Positions 1-8,956 are shown, counted from the stretch's first letter. The stretch is DNA of 64,000 nucleotides from Trebonia sp963774945 (GCA_963774945.1 CAVZHA010000015.1:310001-374000), one strand, 5' to 3'. Translations and numbers: made by a program. Notes: a model not told the origin generated them from the letters alone.

Positions 1-265
1 CAGCGTCCTTTATTTGTTTCTCTAGAGTTTTTAGCAACCTCCCGCTTCTTTCGCGGTCTGAATCGACGTCCAGTCTGTCCTTAGCGGCACGGCCTTCTAG
101 AAAGAAGGCTACAATGCCAGGAAGAAGCGACCCGATGGCCAGCCAAATATACGCGCTGCGCGTCAATTTCAGGTCAGCAGGTCCCCAGAGAGCTGCAGCC
201 ATTGCCGCGAAGGCTCCTACGGCAGTGGCAAGACCATAAATCAGTGGCCTCACTGGGAGTTTCAT
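1..265 (-). CDS. Two-pass membrane protein, cut by window edge
   Basis: Read on the minus strand from an ATG at 265 and open to base 1, so the C-terminus is missing. The visible 88 residues hold two hydrophobic segments at about residues 8-27 and 38-55. A charged stretch rich in Arg, Lys, Asp and Glu follows and is probably cytoplasmic and helical. There is no strong Shine-Dalgarno sequence before the ATG. Base composition is clearly less GC-rich than the catabolic genes, which suggests acquired DNA. No family is recognised. The sustained hydrophobic pattern makes it more credible than the overlapping plus-strand frames. Confidence 0.55.
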   Translation of the reverse strand, partial: MKLPVRPLIYGLATAVGAFAAMAAALWGPADLKLTRSAYIWLAIGSLLPGIVAFFLEGRAAKDRLDVDSDRERSGRLLKTLEKQIKDA

Positions 266-540
266 TTGGTCATATTCTGAGGCTTGGAAGTCTCTTTAAA
301 TTTCATGGCGGCCTCGCATCTACCGTCAACCTATGCAACTTCAACCTCTTGGAAGATTACAGTGCTCAACCAGACTCTTCAAGCTAGACATGATTGCTGT
401 GTAGTTCCCAATGAGGTTTCCCGGCGGCTCTGCACGCGTGTAGCACATCCAGAACGTCCTGATCTGCATGCACCAACCGCCTGGTCAGCGTGGGATGGTA
501 TCTCGCGCAGATTAGGCGGTTCTAGATCGCGAACGGTTAA
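266..540. other. Gene-free stretch left of the insertion sequence
   Basis: No convincing coding frame is seen. The short plus-strand frames here lack protein-like composition and ribosome sites. The stretch ends with TTAA directly before the insertion sequence. Confidence 0.5.
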
Positions 541-590
541 GCCTCAATCCACCGGCGTTTTAGCGTGATTTCCGGGCGCGGCAACGCGAA

Positions 591-657
591 AGGTGCCCTC
601 TGAACTGGGATGATGGTAGTTCTCTACGCTCCCATCACGCATGCCCAGAGGACACCT
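591..657 (+). promoter_or_regulatory. Leader hairpin before the transposase gene
   Basis: AGGTG-CCTCTG at 591-602 can pair with CAGAGGACACCT at 646-657. A second inner pairing joins TGGGATGATGG with the CCCATCA region. The long stem ends a few bases before the GTG start at 663, so it could limit translation or block read-in from outside promoters, as leader structures do in other insertion sequences. The role is inferred. Confidence 0.45.
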
Positions 658-662
658 CGCAA

Positions 663-2069
663 GTGCGATTGTCGCATAGCCTCGCGCGGACCAGCGCCTT
701 GTTCGATGACCCGAATCTCGTGTCGCACGGCGGCCTGGTGCCCGTGATGGCCCTCGCCGAGCGGGCCGGCCTGCCGGAACTGCTCGCGGAGCACGTTCGG
801 CCGGGCGGCGGGTGCGGGGTGAACGCGCACCTGAAGGTCGGCTGCCTGGTCGCGGGGATGGCGGCGGGCGCCGACAGCGTCGATGACATGGGCCTGCTGC
901 GGCACGGGGCCATGGACGTTCTGTTCGGCGGGGTTCGCGCGCCGTCCACGCTCGGGTCGCACCTGCGCTGCTACGCCTGGGGGAACGTCCTGCAGATCGA
1001 GAAGGCCGGCCGCTGGTTCCTGGCCCGGCTCTGCCGCCAGGCGCCGCTGCTGCCCGGGGCGGACGTCCTGGCCTTCGTCGACGTCGACTCGACCCAAAAG
1101 CGGGTCTACGGGCACAAGAAGCAGGGCGCGAGGTTCGGCCACACGAAGATCGCGGGCAAGTCCGTGCTGGTCCGCGGGCTGAACGCGCTGATCGGCGCGG
1201 TGAGCACCCCGCTGTCGGCGCCGGTGGCCGCCGCCACGAGGCTGCGCGGCGGGAACGCGCCCTCGTCCCGCGGGGCGGCCAGCCTCGCCGCGCAGGCGGT
1301 CGGGACCGCCCGCGCCTGCGGCTGCACGGAGACCATCGTCGTGCGGATGGACTCCGCCTGCTACACGGCCGCCGTGATCGCCGCGATCCGCCGCAACGGC
1401 GCCCGGTTCGCCGTCACCGCCCCGGTCACCGCCGCGATCCGGGCCGCGATCGCCGGCATCCCCGAGGACGCGTGGCAGCCCATCGAGTACCCGCAGGCCG
1501 TCTGGGACGACCAGCTGGGCTGCTGGGTCTCCGACGCCGAGGTCGCCGAGACCAGCTACGCCGCCTTCACCTCGAAGAAGAAGTCACTGCACGTCACTGC
1601 CCGGCTCATCGTCCGCCGCGTCCGCGACAAGAACCCGAAGGCGGCGCCCGGCCAGGGCGAGCTGTTCCCCGCCTGGCGCTACCACGCCGTCTTCACCGAC
1701 AGCCCTTACCAGACCCTCCAGGCCGAGGAGCAGCACCGCGGCCACGCGATCATCGAGCAGCTCCTCGCCGACCTGAACGACGGGCCGCTGGCGCACCTGC
1801 CGTCGGGGAAGTTCAACGCCAACGCCGCCTGGCTCGCCATCGCCGCCATCGCGCACAACCTGCTCCGGGCGGCCGGCGCCCTCGCCGGCCGCCGCCACGC
1901 CAGGGCCCGCGCCGCCACCGTCCGCCGCGACCTGATCGCCGTCGCCGCCCGCACCGCCCGCCACGGCCGGGACCGCATCACCCTGCACCTGCCCGAGGCA
2001 TGGCGCCGCGACCGCGAATGGCTCAACCTCTTCGAAGCCGCCTGCGGGCCACCCGCCGCAGCGGCCTGA
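663..2069 (+). CDS. IS1380-family DDE transposase
   Basis: The 468-residue protein starts at GTG and has the layout of IS1380 transposases. The first Asp cluster (FVDVDST, about residues 138-144) is followed by RMDSACY with Asp230, then by HRGHAIIEQLLADL with Glu365, giving a complete DDE set. Length is normal for the family and the frame is uninterrupted, so the enzyme could be active. It would cut and join DNA at the inverted ends described for the element. The C-terminal tail is Arg- and Ala-rich. No passenger gene is present. Confidence 0.9.
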   Translation: MRLSHSLARTSALFDDPNLVSHGGLVPVMALAERAGLPELLAEHVRPGGGCGVNAHLKVGCLVAGMAAGADSVDDMGLLRHGAMDVLFGGVRAPSTLGSHLRCYAWGNVLQIEKAGRWFLARLCRQAPLLPGADVLAFVDVDSTQKRVYGHKKQGARFGHTKIAGKSVLVRGLNALIGAVSTPLSAPVAAATRLRGGNAPSSRGAASLAAQAVGTARACGCTETIVVRMDSACYTAAVIAAIRRNGARFAVTAPVTAAIRAAIAGIPEDAWQPIEYPQAVWDDQLGCWVSDAEVAETSYAAFTSKKKSLHVTARLIVRRVRDKNPKAAPGQGELFPAWRYHAVFTDSPYQTLQAEEQHRGHAIIEQLLADLNDGPLAHLPSGKFNANAAWLAIAAIAHNLLRAAGALAGRRHARARAATVRRDLIAVAARTARHGRDRITLHLPEAWRRDREWLNLFEAACGPPAAAA

Positions 2070-2363
2070 CCAGCCCAGAAACGGTCCGCACCCGCCACGC
2101 CCGCCAGGGCAACCGCCCCGTCACCATCACCAGCCAAGGCCCCGGACAAGCCGCAGAACCGTCAGCGGCGGGAAAAACACGCCCGCAAAGCCCCCGCCGA
2201 CGAGAAACGGCTACGCAAATCAGTCGGTGGATCAGGGTTAAGGCCATCGGCCGCGGATCGTATTGATCCGCCTGTCCTGCCCTGGCCGGATCTGCCGACG
2301 GGCACCTGCCACGCGGCGGCGACGGCCGGTGACGACGGTTTCGGCCAGGACCCCGTGGGCGTG

Positions 2364-3101
2364 TCAGCGGTATTGGCTGTCCTGCGCCTCGAGGAGGCGC
2401 CGGCGCAAGTCGTCGGGAAGGGTGACGACGCTGACGGCGATGAGGTGGTCTTGGAGCGCGCGAGATGCCCAGGACTGCGCGCCGGGCAGGAACGGGGCTG
2501 CGGCCAGCGGGTCACTCAGGCACAAGATGAGCTGCGGCCGCGGGCGGATGGTGGTTGCTATCCAGACCAGCTTGAAGGCATCGGCCAGGACCTTGTGCCT
2601 TTGCGCGCTCTTCGGCGGCCCCTGGTGTGCCCAGCACTCGGCCAAGACGGTCCGGCTCCCGTCGGCGCCGTCGACTTGGACGCGTTCCCCGGACGGGACG
2701 CTGATTGTTGCTGGGTTCAGCACGAGGCCGAGTCGCGAGCCGAGGAGGTCGAGCATCACCCGTTCCGCGCCGCGTTGCTCAGCGGAGTCTCCTGCCGGAA
2801 CCGCTCCATCCGCGGTAGCGACAGGACTGGCAGATGCGCCAATCCCGGACACGGCTGCGCTCGCCGGCCCCGGGACGCCTGCGGGTCCCTGGTCCCGGTC
2901 CCCGAGCCATTCATTGACGATCTTGCCGTCCGGGCCGGTCCGGCGCCGCACCATCCCCGCGCGCTCGAGCGCCCGGCAGATCTGGTTCACTGCCTGCCGC
3001 GGCGAGATCCCGGTGCGCGCGGCGACCTGGTCGTCATCGAGGGGCCGCGAGCTGGTCCGGATCATCGCCGCAACGCACTCGCGATGGCTTTCCGTAGACA
3101 T
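2364..3101 (-). CDS. Winged-helix protein with nuclease-like C-terminal domain
   Basis: The 245-residue product is read from the ATG at 3101; an upstream in-frame extension looks non-coding. Residues 1-55 form a DNA-binding winged-helix-like unit (DDDQVAARTGISPRQAVNQ, then a basic wing). A low-complexity Ala/Gly/Pro linker follows. The C-terminal half has a VDGAD...LAECWAHQG...KVLADAFKL pattern that resembles a PD-(D/E)XK nuclease core with E-x-(W) and a following Lys. It then ends in hydrophobic strands. Function is unknown; the nuclease idea is inference from pattern only. The gene stands alone beside the insertion sequence. Confidence 0.6.
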   Translation of the reverse strand: MSTESHRECVAAMIRTSSRPLDDDQVAARTGISPRQAVNQICRALERAGMVRRRTGPDGKIVNEWLGDRDQGPAGVPGPASAAVSGIGASASPVATADGAVPAGDSAEQRGAERVMLDLLGSRLGLVLNPATISVPSGERVQVDGADGSRTVLAECWAHQGPPKSAQRHKVLADAFKLVWIATTIRPRPQLILCLSDPLAAAPFLPGAQSWASRALQDHLIAVSVVTLPDDLRRRLLEAQDSQYR

Positions 3102-3442
3102 CCCTGAAGTATGCTCCGGCGCTAAGCCGCGTGTCTGCGGTGCGCCGACATGCCCGCGACGGCAGCCATCTTGCGCCGCCACGGCCGAATCCAAAGCAGA
3201 CACCCAAGACGACGTCGGCGTCCCCAGAACGCCGATTATTCGCTCATGTGCCAACGCGTACTGTCGCTGATCGGGCGGCGCAGAATCGCCAGTTCTGAGG
3301 TTCCGTGGTCACCCTGGTGCCGCCCATCCGCCTGCGGCGCCCGGGGCCTTCGCGTAAATACGTTGATCACTCGCACCAGCGGCAGCAGACTTTGGCGAGG
3401 ATCTTGCTGACCGGAGCATGCCGGGTCGCCGGAAGGGAAGCG
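3102..3442. other. Divergent intergenic region without a gene
   Basis: This lies between the minus-strand winged-helix gene and the plus-strand small genes. It probably holds their promoters, but no clear -35/-10 pair stood out. The frames crossing it have shadow-like composition. Confidence 0.4.
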
Positions 3443-3844
3443 ATGAGGAGCGGGCTGCGCATCCTGCGCATCGGTGCTAGGGAGTTCAGGTGGACGGCGC
3501 GGCTATGCGGCTTCGCCGACCCTGGCCTGGGCTATCACCGGTGCGTCCGGATGCGCGTCTTGGGAGGCGGGAAGAACGTCCGCGTGCTGCGCGCGGAGCT
3601 GGCGTCCGTCAACCAGGGGCCATGGGCCGGCGTCCCGGATTCCTCCTGTCCCACTCCTGGTGCCGTGCGCGCCATCATTGACTACGCTCTCCATCACGGC
3701 TGGGACCCTGCGGCCATGGGCGGGCATCATGAACTCCATGCTGGCGCCGGCCTGGAGATTCCGGGCTTCCACGTCACGGACCCCATCACTGATTTGCGGC
3801 CAGAGGACGGCCCGCGCCAAAGGAGCACCGCTTGCCAAGGCTGA
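3443..3844 (+). CDS. Small unknown protein, GWDP-containing
   Basis: The 133-residue product starts at ATG 3443 behind GGAAGGGAAG. It has one long helix-like segment with IIDYALHHGWDPAA and then a GLEIPGFHVTD strand region. This style is common in small actinobacterial proteins of unknown role that sit next to partner genes, sometimes immunity-type proteins. The stop overlaps the start of the next gene, so the two are co-translated. No catalytic motif is seen. Confidence 0.6.
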   Translation: MRSGLRILRIGAREFRWTARLCGFADPGLGYHRCVRMRVLGGGKNVRVLRAELASVNQGPWAGVPDSSCPTPGAVRAIIDYALHHGWDPAAMGGHHELHAGAGLEIPGFHVTDPITDLRPEDGPRQRSTACQG

Positions 3845-4167
3845 ACCCGGATTTCCGCGCAGTAATGAATCACTTCGTCTACTCGATGATGAATGGCCTG
3901 CTCGGATACCCGCTACTTGAGTCGATCGACTACCGGTCAGTCCTCATGGAGGAAGGCAGCGCGGCCGAGCAGGCGATCGCAATATTTTGCAATGTTCTTG
4001 AGGTGGATATCGATGGGAGTCCGGTAAACGCGAACGAAGCGGAAATCCGGGCGGCGCAATACATCAGGGCCTACTGCGACAGGACCTATGAAGCGGATCC
4101 GCCATTCGGAGATTGGGAAATTGACCGGCCATGGCGCAAGGGGAAGAGGCTTGGCCCGATGCCCTGA
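3832..4167 (+). CDS. Small unknown protein, DUF7677-like
   Basis: The 111-residue product is read from TTG at 3832, which follows AAAGGAGC at a good distance. That spacing decides the start over internal ATGs. The sequence is acidic, with a YSMMNGLLGYPLLESIDYRSVLM segment (read in parts) and EAEIRAAQYIRAY. It resembles, from memory, an uncharacterised small family (DUF7677-like). It overlaps the preceding gene by 13 bases. No enzyme motif is visible. Lower GC than the catabolic genes fits accessory DNA. Confidence 0.55.
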   Translation: MPRLNPDFRAVMNHFVYSMMNGLLGYPLLESIDYRSVLMEEGSAAEQAIAIFCNVLEVDIDGSPVNANEAEIRAAQYIRAYCDRTYEADPPFGDWEIDRPWRKGKRLGPMP

Positions 4168-4276
4168 CCCGGCGCCCTATGACCGAGTCGGTACCCTCGG
4201 CCGGTTCGGCGCAAGGCTCTTCGGGCACCGCACGCGGCCAGCTGACTCGCCGAAGGCAGGATGGGATGATTGCCGT

Positions 4277-4657
4277 GTGACAGGGTCAGTCGAGGATGCG
4301 ATCCGCGAGGCGGTCGCTCCCGGGGACGTGCTGGCGACTCCGTCCGGGCGGGGACGGTTCAGCGTCGCCGAATACACCGCGTGTGGGATCACTCTGCTTC
4401 TCGGCGAGAAGCAGGCCTGGACGCCGCTGCCGTGGCAGGCGCTCGAGCAGGTGCCCGATTTGCTGCGCGGGCGGGGCTGGGTCCTGATCGGCAGCGTCTA
4501 TTCAACCGACAGCACGCCGGGAAGCCTGGACGCGCACCTGAAGACATTCCTCAAGCGCGCGACCGCCGGCTGGATTGCCGTCGTGCTGGAAAAGGCAGGC
4601 GTTATCACCGTGGACCGCACGCGCCCGGCGCGCATCAAGCTCCGTCCGGGCTGGTAG
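4277..4657 (+). CDS. Unknown 126-residue protein
   Basis: GTG at 4277 is the most likely start, because a frame-matched upstream extension has no ribosome site and poor composition. The product is compact, with alternating strands and helices (GRFSVAEYTACGITLLLGEKQAWTPL read in parts). A basic tail follows. No domain is recognised. It may belong with the two small genes before it. Confidence 0.5.
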   Translation: MTGSVEDAIREAVAPGDVLATPSGRGRFSVAEYTACGITLLLGEKQAWTPLPWQALEQVPDLLRGRGWVLIGSVYSTDSTPGSLDAHLKTFLKRATAGWIAVVLEKAGVITVDRTRPARIKLRPGW

Positions 4658-4989
4658 CCGCAGGCCTCGCAGAAGTCCCCGATCTGCGCGGCTCGGCCAA
4701 TGAACACTAATGACCGGATGCCCGAGCCGAACGGCGGATATCGCGCGCGAACCAAGTTGCGAAGAACTGTAGAGCTCCGCTAATCCCGACCCGCCCGACT
4801 ATGCCCTGGCCTCACGCTGCGGGAGGCGCTTCCAACGTCGGCCCGGCGGCAGGCTCTGCCCCGCATGGTCATCAGGTGCGGGATGAGCGGCCAAGCGCCG
4901 GGCCTCGCTCAGGGATGGATCACACGCTGTCTCTGCGCCAATGCATGCGGAGCTGTGGCGGGTAGAATGAAGTGGCGAAAGGAGTTGCC
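4658..4989. other. Gene-free stretch
   Basis: No frame with coding character was found. The last 15 bases hold the ribosome site AAAGGAG for the next gene. Confidence 0.4.
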
Positions 4990-5187
4990 GTGCACGACCA
5001 GGAGGCCATTACCGAGTCTGAGCGCGCTGAGCGCCAGCGGCGTGTTGAAGACGCCATCCACAGCAACGAGATGGAAGGCCTTCACGTCAACTCCGACACC
5101 CTTGCCGACTCCGACGAGTACGTCGCGGGCCGCATCGACTCCGACGAGCTGGTCGCGCGGGCACGCGCCCGCTACGGTCTGGGCTGA
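4990..5187 (+). CDS. VbhA-type antitoxin of a Fic toxin
   Basis: The 65-residue product is read from GTG at 4990, placed 6 bases after AAAGGAG. Its C-terminal half matches the antitoxin helix of VbhA-like proteins: NEMEGLHVNSDTLADSDEYV, then GRIDSDELVARARARYGL. In known pairs this helix inserts a glutamate next to the Fic active site and blocks AMP transfer. The expected Fic gene directly downstream is only a stub here, so this is an orphan antitoxin. Confidence 0.75.
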   Translation: MHDQEAITESERAERQRRVEDAIHSNEMEGLHVNSDTLADSDEYVAGRIDSDELVARARARYGLG

Positions 5188-5207
5188 GCCGCAGACAGGC
5201 TTCTCCG

Positions 5208-5267
5208 ATGCCTGACAGTCAGGAGCTCCTCGATCCCTATCTCGATCCTGAAACGGGGATCTTGCAG
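5208..5267 (+). pseudogene. Stub of a Fic/Doc toxin gene
   Basis: An ATG 21 bases after the antitoxin gene opens a frame whose first residues (LLDPYLDPETGIL) resemble the start of Fic proteins that pair with VbhA-like antitoxins. Similarity stops after about 20 codons, and no Fic motif HPFxxGNG follows. The right-hand break lies near the 3' end of the SRPBCC gene. This looks like a deletion joint. Confidence 0.5.
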
Positions 5268-5280
5268 GTATATACGACAA

Positions 5281-5727
5281 TTATCCTTCTTCAGGATAAA
5301 AGCCTTCGTGATCACTGGACCCGGCAGCCTGGGAGTGGGCGTTCACGGCCGCTACTAGCTCGTCGAAGAGGGCTGCGTAGCCTGCGGCGCGCTGGTCGGC
5401 GAGCTCGTGCGGGAGGTAGTCGGTGACCCAGACTAGGGTCACCGCGTCGCCGGGGCCGACGTCGATACGCAGCTCGGCGTGATGGTGCTCGGCGCCGTTG
5501 AGGCCCGTGATCGTGTAGGAGGTCCGGCGGTGGACTGGGTCGACGGTCACGTACCGCTCCCAGATCTCGTGCCCGCCGGGCATGGTCACCACCCGGTGCT
5601 CGCCCTCGCGGCGCCCTGCGACCGCGGCCGAGAACGGGATCACCTCCGCCCGGGTGAAGCGGTCGAGGTAGTCCCAGGCCACGTCGGCCGGCACGTCGAG
5701 TCGGGCGGAGTGGTAGATGCTGCCCAT
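5281..5727 (-). CDS. SRPBCC-fold ligand-binding protein
   Basis: The 148-residue product has the SRPBCC (START/Bet v1-like) pattern: an N-terminal strand with VPADVAWDYLDRFTR, a central run of strands containing GGHEIWERYVTVDP, and a long C-terminal helix (YAALFDELVAAVNAH). Such proteins bind hydrophobic ligands or act as cyclases or dehydratases. It is the last gene of the minus-strand run with two SDRs and an aldehyde dehydrogenase, so a role in the same pathway is likely. No catalytic residue can be assigned. Confidence 0.8.
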   Translation of the reverse strand: MGSIYHSARLDVPADVAWDYLDRFTRAEVIPFSAAVAGRREGEHRVVTMPGGHEIWERYVTVDPVHRRTSYTITGLNGAEHHHAELRIDVGPGDAVTLVWVTDYLPHELADQRAAGYAALFDELVAAVNAHSQAAGSSDHEGFYPEEG

Positions 5728-5737
5728 GGTGAATTCC

Positions 5738-6553
5738 TTAGCGGTTGGTGCGGCCGAGGTCGACGGGGAGCTGGATGCCGGTGATGTGCCTGGCCTCGTC
5801 GGAGGCGAGCCAGGTGACGGCGGCGGCGATGTCCTCCGGCTCGCTGACCGGGTCGGGGAGGGTGGCGGTGTACAGGGATCCGAGTCCTGGGTCGCGGTCG
5901 ATGAGGTCCCGGAGGCCTGGTTTCAGGTCGGTGTTGACCCCGAAGGGGTGGACCGAGTTCACCCGGATGCGGTACTGGCCGAGCTCGTTGGCGAGGGCCT
6001 TGGCCAGGCCGGTGACGCCGTGCTTGGCCGCGACGTAGTCGGCCAGCAGCGGCAGCCCGACTAGCCCCGCGACGGAGCTGGTGAACACGATAGCGCCGCC
6101 GGCGCCCTGCTCGATCAGGATCGGGATCGCCGCCCGGGCGGTGTAGTACGCGCCGGTCAGGTTGATCGCGATGGTGGCGTCCCAGTGCTCGAGCGGGATC
6201 TCCCAGGCCCGGCCGGAGGTGGTCATGCCGGCGTTCGCGACCACCACGTCGAGCCGTCCGAGCTCGGCGACGCCGTGCTCGACGGCGGCCTGCACGTCGG
6301 CGTAGTCGCGGACGTCGGTGATGCTGGTGACGATCCGCCGGTCGTGCTGCTCCACCAGCCGCGCCGTTTCCGCCAGGTCGGCCGGGGACGAGCCGGGATA
6401 GGCCGTCGTCGGCAGGTCGGCGCAGAGGTCGAGCGCGATAATGTCGGCCCCCTCGGCCGCGAAGCGGACGGCCTCGGCCCGGCCCTGGCCGCGGGCGGCG
6501 CCGGTGATGAAGACCACCTTGCCCTCGAACCGGCGCGGGGTGTGCGTTGGCAT
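5738..6553 (-). CDS. Mycofactocin-type SDR dehydrogenase
   Basis: The 271-residue short-chain dehydrogenase has the nucleotide motif TGAARGQGR at residues 17-25. The acidic-strand extension (LDLCADLPTTAYPGSSPADL, residues 41-60) marks the mycofactocin-coupled subfamily. NAG is at 107-109, catalytic Ser159/160, Tyr173 and Lys177. In this subfamily the NAD stays bound and electrons pass to mycofactocin, so alcohol oxidation in the cytoplasm is expected. The substrate is unknown. It ends 10 bases before the SRPBCC gene and is probably cotranscribed with it. Confidence 0.85.
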   Translation of the reverse strand: MPTHTPRRFEGKVVFITGAARGQGRAEAVRFAAEGADIIALDLCADLPTTAYPGSSPADLAETARLVEQHDRRIVTSITDVRDYADVQAAVEHGVAELGRLDVVVANAGMTTSGRAWEIPLEHWDATIAINLTGAYYTARAAIPILIEQGAGGAIVFTSSVAGLVGLPLLADYVAAKHGVTGLAKALANELGQYRIRVNSVHPFGVNTDLKPGLRDLIDRDPGLGSLYTATLPDPVSEPEDIAAAVTWLASDEARHITGIQLPVDLGRTNR

Positions 6554-6580
6554 GACGGGCTCCTTCTTGACGGGGCTTGG

Positions 6581-7447
6581 CTAGCTGGACGGCCGGGGCC
6601 GGTGCAGCCGGGCGGCGACCGTGCCGCCGTCGACGCGCAGGTCGCAGCCGGTGATGTAGCCGGCGCCGTCGGAGGTGAGGAAGTCGACCGCCGCCGCGAT
6701 GTCGGCCGGGCGGCCGACCGGGCCGAGCGGGGTGGCGCTGGCGGCGGCGACCGCGAGCGGGTTGCCCGCCAGCTCGGCCCGGCCCATCGGGGTGAGGGTG
6801 GGGCCGGGCGAGACCGACACGACGCGCGCGCCGGAGCTTGCCCACGCGACGGCGGTCCGCTCGACCAGCCGCAGCATGCCCCGTTTGGAGGCGCCGTAGG
6901 CGCGGACCGCGAAGCCGTAGCCCGGCTGCTCGCCGCCGGTCTCCCAGAGCAGGGCCTCGAGCTTGGGGATCAGGTCGGCCGCGAGGGGGTCGTCGAGCAG
7001 GGCGTCGACCGCCGGCGAGACCGGGATGGTGTAGGCGGCCGACGAGCCCAGGCACACCGCGACGGCGCCGGGCCTGGCCAGCGGCTTGAACGCGGCCAGC
7101 AGGAGCGCGGTGCCGGCGAGGTTGACGGACACCACGGTTTCCCACGGCGCCTGGACCGGGGAGAGCCCGGCCGTGTGCACCAGCGCGCCGAGGGGGCCGG
7201 CCTCGGCTGCGGCCGCTGACAGTTGCGCCATGCTGGGCTCGCTAGTGACGTCGGCGGGCACTGCGGCGGCGACGTCGTACCCCTCCTCAGTCAGGCCCTC
7301 CCCCAGCGCGGCGATCCGCTGTGGGTCACGGCCGGCCAGCAGCAGGCGGTAGCGCGCGCCCAGGCGGCGGGCGACCGCCCGGCCGACGCCGCCGTAGGCG
7401 CCGGTGACGACGGCCAGAGGCTTGGGGCTCGTGCCGGTCAGGTGCAT
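6581..7447 (-). CDS. SDR-family oxidoreductase
   Basis: A classical SDR of 288 residues: TGAYGGVGR near residues 15-23, HTAG in place of NNAG at about 91-94, Ser135/136, Tyr184 and Lys188, and a C-terminal GYITGCDLRVDGG motif. A 35-residue insertion between the serine and tyrosine is longer than usual. It likely interconverts a hydroxyl and a keto group with NAD(P). It lies between the aldehyde dehydrogenase and the mycofactocin-type SDR on the same strand. Confidence 0.85.
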   Translation of the reverse strand: MHLTGTSPKPLAVVTGAYGGVGRAVARRLGARYRLLLAGRDPQRIAALGEGLTEEGYDVAAAVPADVTSEPSMAQLSAAAAEAGPLGALVHTAGLSPVQAPWETVVSVNLAGTALLLAAFKPLARPGAVAVCLGSSAAYTIPVSPAVDALLDDPLAADLIPKLEALLWETGGEQPGYGFAVRAYGASKRGMLRLVERTAVAWASSGARVVSVSPGPTLTPMGRAELAGNPLAVAAASATPLGPVGRPADIAAAVDFLTSDGAGYITGCDLRVDGGTVAARLHRPRPSS

Positions 7448-7478
7448 CGCCCGCTCCGCCGGTCAGCGGGCCGGCCGG

Positions 7479-8943
7479 TCAGCGGGCGCTCCAGATGATG
7501 CTCTTGGAGAGCAGGAACTCATCGAGGCCGTATTCGCCGCGCTCGAGGCCGAGGCCGCTCTGCTTGTAGCCGCCGAAGGCGGTGTGCGGGCTCGACCCGG
7601 CCCCGCCGCCGTTGATGTAGATCATCCCGGCCCTGATGCGCTTGGCGATCTCGTAGGCGCGGACGGGGTCGCGCGGCCCAGACGCCGCCGCCGAGGCCGA
7701 ACTCGCTGTCGTTGGCGAGCCGGATCGCCTCCTCGTCGTCGTCGAACCCGATGACGACGCCGACCGGGCCGAAGAACTCCTTCCGCGCGATGGTCATCGC
7801 GTTGTCGACGTCGACGAACAGCGTCGGCTCGACGAAGAAGCCCTGGTCAAGGCCGGCCGGACGGCCGCCGCCGTAGGCGATCTGGGCGCCTTCGGCCTGG
7901 CCGGTGGCGATCAGGCCCTCGACCTTCGCCCGCTGGGCGGCGCTGATCAGCGGGCCCATGGTGACGTCGGGGTCGGCCGGGTTCCCGACCGTGACCTGGT
8001 CGAGCGCGGTCTTGACGAGGCTGACGAGCTCGTCCAGGCGCGAGCGGTGGACCAGGGTCCTGGTCAGCAGCGAGCAGCCCTGCCCGGCGTGGGTGGTCAT
8101 CGCGAACATCACCGTCGGGACGACCCGCTCGAGGTCGGCGTCGGCGGTGATGATGTTGGCCGACTTGCCGCCGAGCTCGAGCACGACCTTCTTCAGCGAC
8201 GGGGCGGCCTGCGAGTACACCAGCCGGCCGACCGCGTCGGAGCCGGTGAAGCTGACGATGTCCACCCCCGGGTGGGTGGTCAGCGCCTGCCCGGCCGCCG
8301 CGTCGCCGGTCACGATGTTGAGCACCCCCGGCGGAAGTCCCGCCTCGTCGGCCAGCTCGCCGAGCACGAACGCCTCGAGCGGGGTGGTGGGGGCGGGCTT
8401 GAGCACCACCGTGCACCCGGCCGCCAGGGCCGGCGCGAGCTTGAGGATGTTGAGGAACAGCGGGAAGTTGTAAGCCGAGATCAGCGCGGCCACCCCGTAG
8501 GGCTCGCGGCGGACGACGCCCTGGGCCAGGGTCGGCCCCGCCGTCGGCAGCATCGGCTGCTCGAACGGGAACTGCAGCAGCACCCGCTCGGCCATGTCGC
8601 GGAAGTGCAGCAGCGGGATGCTGACCTGGAGGGTGTCGGCCAGCGCGCGGGTCGAGCCGGCCTCGCGCACGGCCAGCTCCTTGAGCTCCCCGGCCCGGCG
8701 CTCCATCGCGTCCGCCATCCGGAGCATGACCGCCGCCCGCTCGCGGGGGCTGAAGTTCGGCCACGGGCCCTCGTCGAAGGCCCGCCGGGCGGCGGCCACG
8801 GCCCGGTCCACGTCGCCCGCGGTGCCGTCGGGGACCGCGCCGATGACCTCCTCGGTGGCCGGGTTGAGCACGGTCAGGACCGCGTCGCCCTCGCTGTCCT
8901 GCCACGCCCCGTCGATGTAGAGCCGATACGTCAGCGAAGTCAT
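7479..8943 (-). CDS. Aldehyde dehydrogenase (one frame change near the end)
   Basis: NAD-dependent aldehyde dehydrogenase superfamily, about 488 residues. Asn159 (SAYNF), the FTGSDAVG turn at 232-239, Glu256 in LELGG and the nucleophile Cys290 in HAGQGC are all present. The frame must shift by one base near 7676-7684. After that the conserved tail (INGGGAGSSPHTAFGGYKQSG, read in parts) continues to a stop at 7479. Total length fits one extra base. The gene diverges from the plus-strand SDR at 8992 across an AT-rich operator region. It would oxidise an aldehyde to an acid for CoA activation. Confidence 0.85.
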
Positions 8944-8956
8944 GGGCGCCAGCCCC

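Larger units (their letters stand above)
541..2237 (+). mobile_element. IS1380-type insertion sequence
   Basis: The element carries one transposase gene. Its ends are imperfect inverted repeats of about 26 bp. The left end starts GCCTCAATCCACCGGC. The right end, read inward, starts CCCTGATCCACCGACT. They share ATCCACCG and TTT-GCGT blocks, with one gap and about six mismatches. TTAA lies immediately outside both ends (537-540 and 2238-2241), consistent with a 4-bp target duplication. The exact tips are inferred from this alignment. Confidence 0.75.

Noticed and set aside
202..568. Two plus-strand frames left of the insertion sequence
   Set aside because: No ribosome site and no protein-like pattern; the minus-strand membrane protein explains the first 265 bases better.
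2263..3270. 335-residue plus-strand frame over the winged-helix gene
   Set aside because: Composition is Arg/Ser/Pro-rich without structure, and the minus-strand product has clear helices and a DNA-binding pattern.
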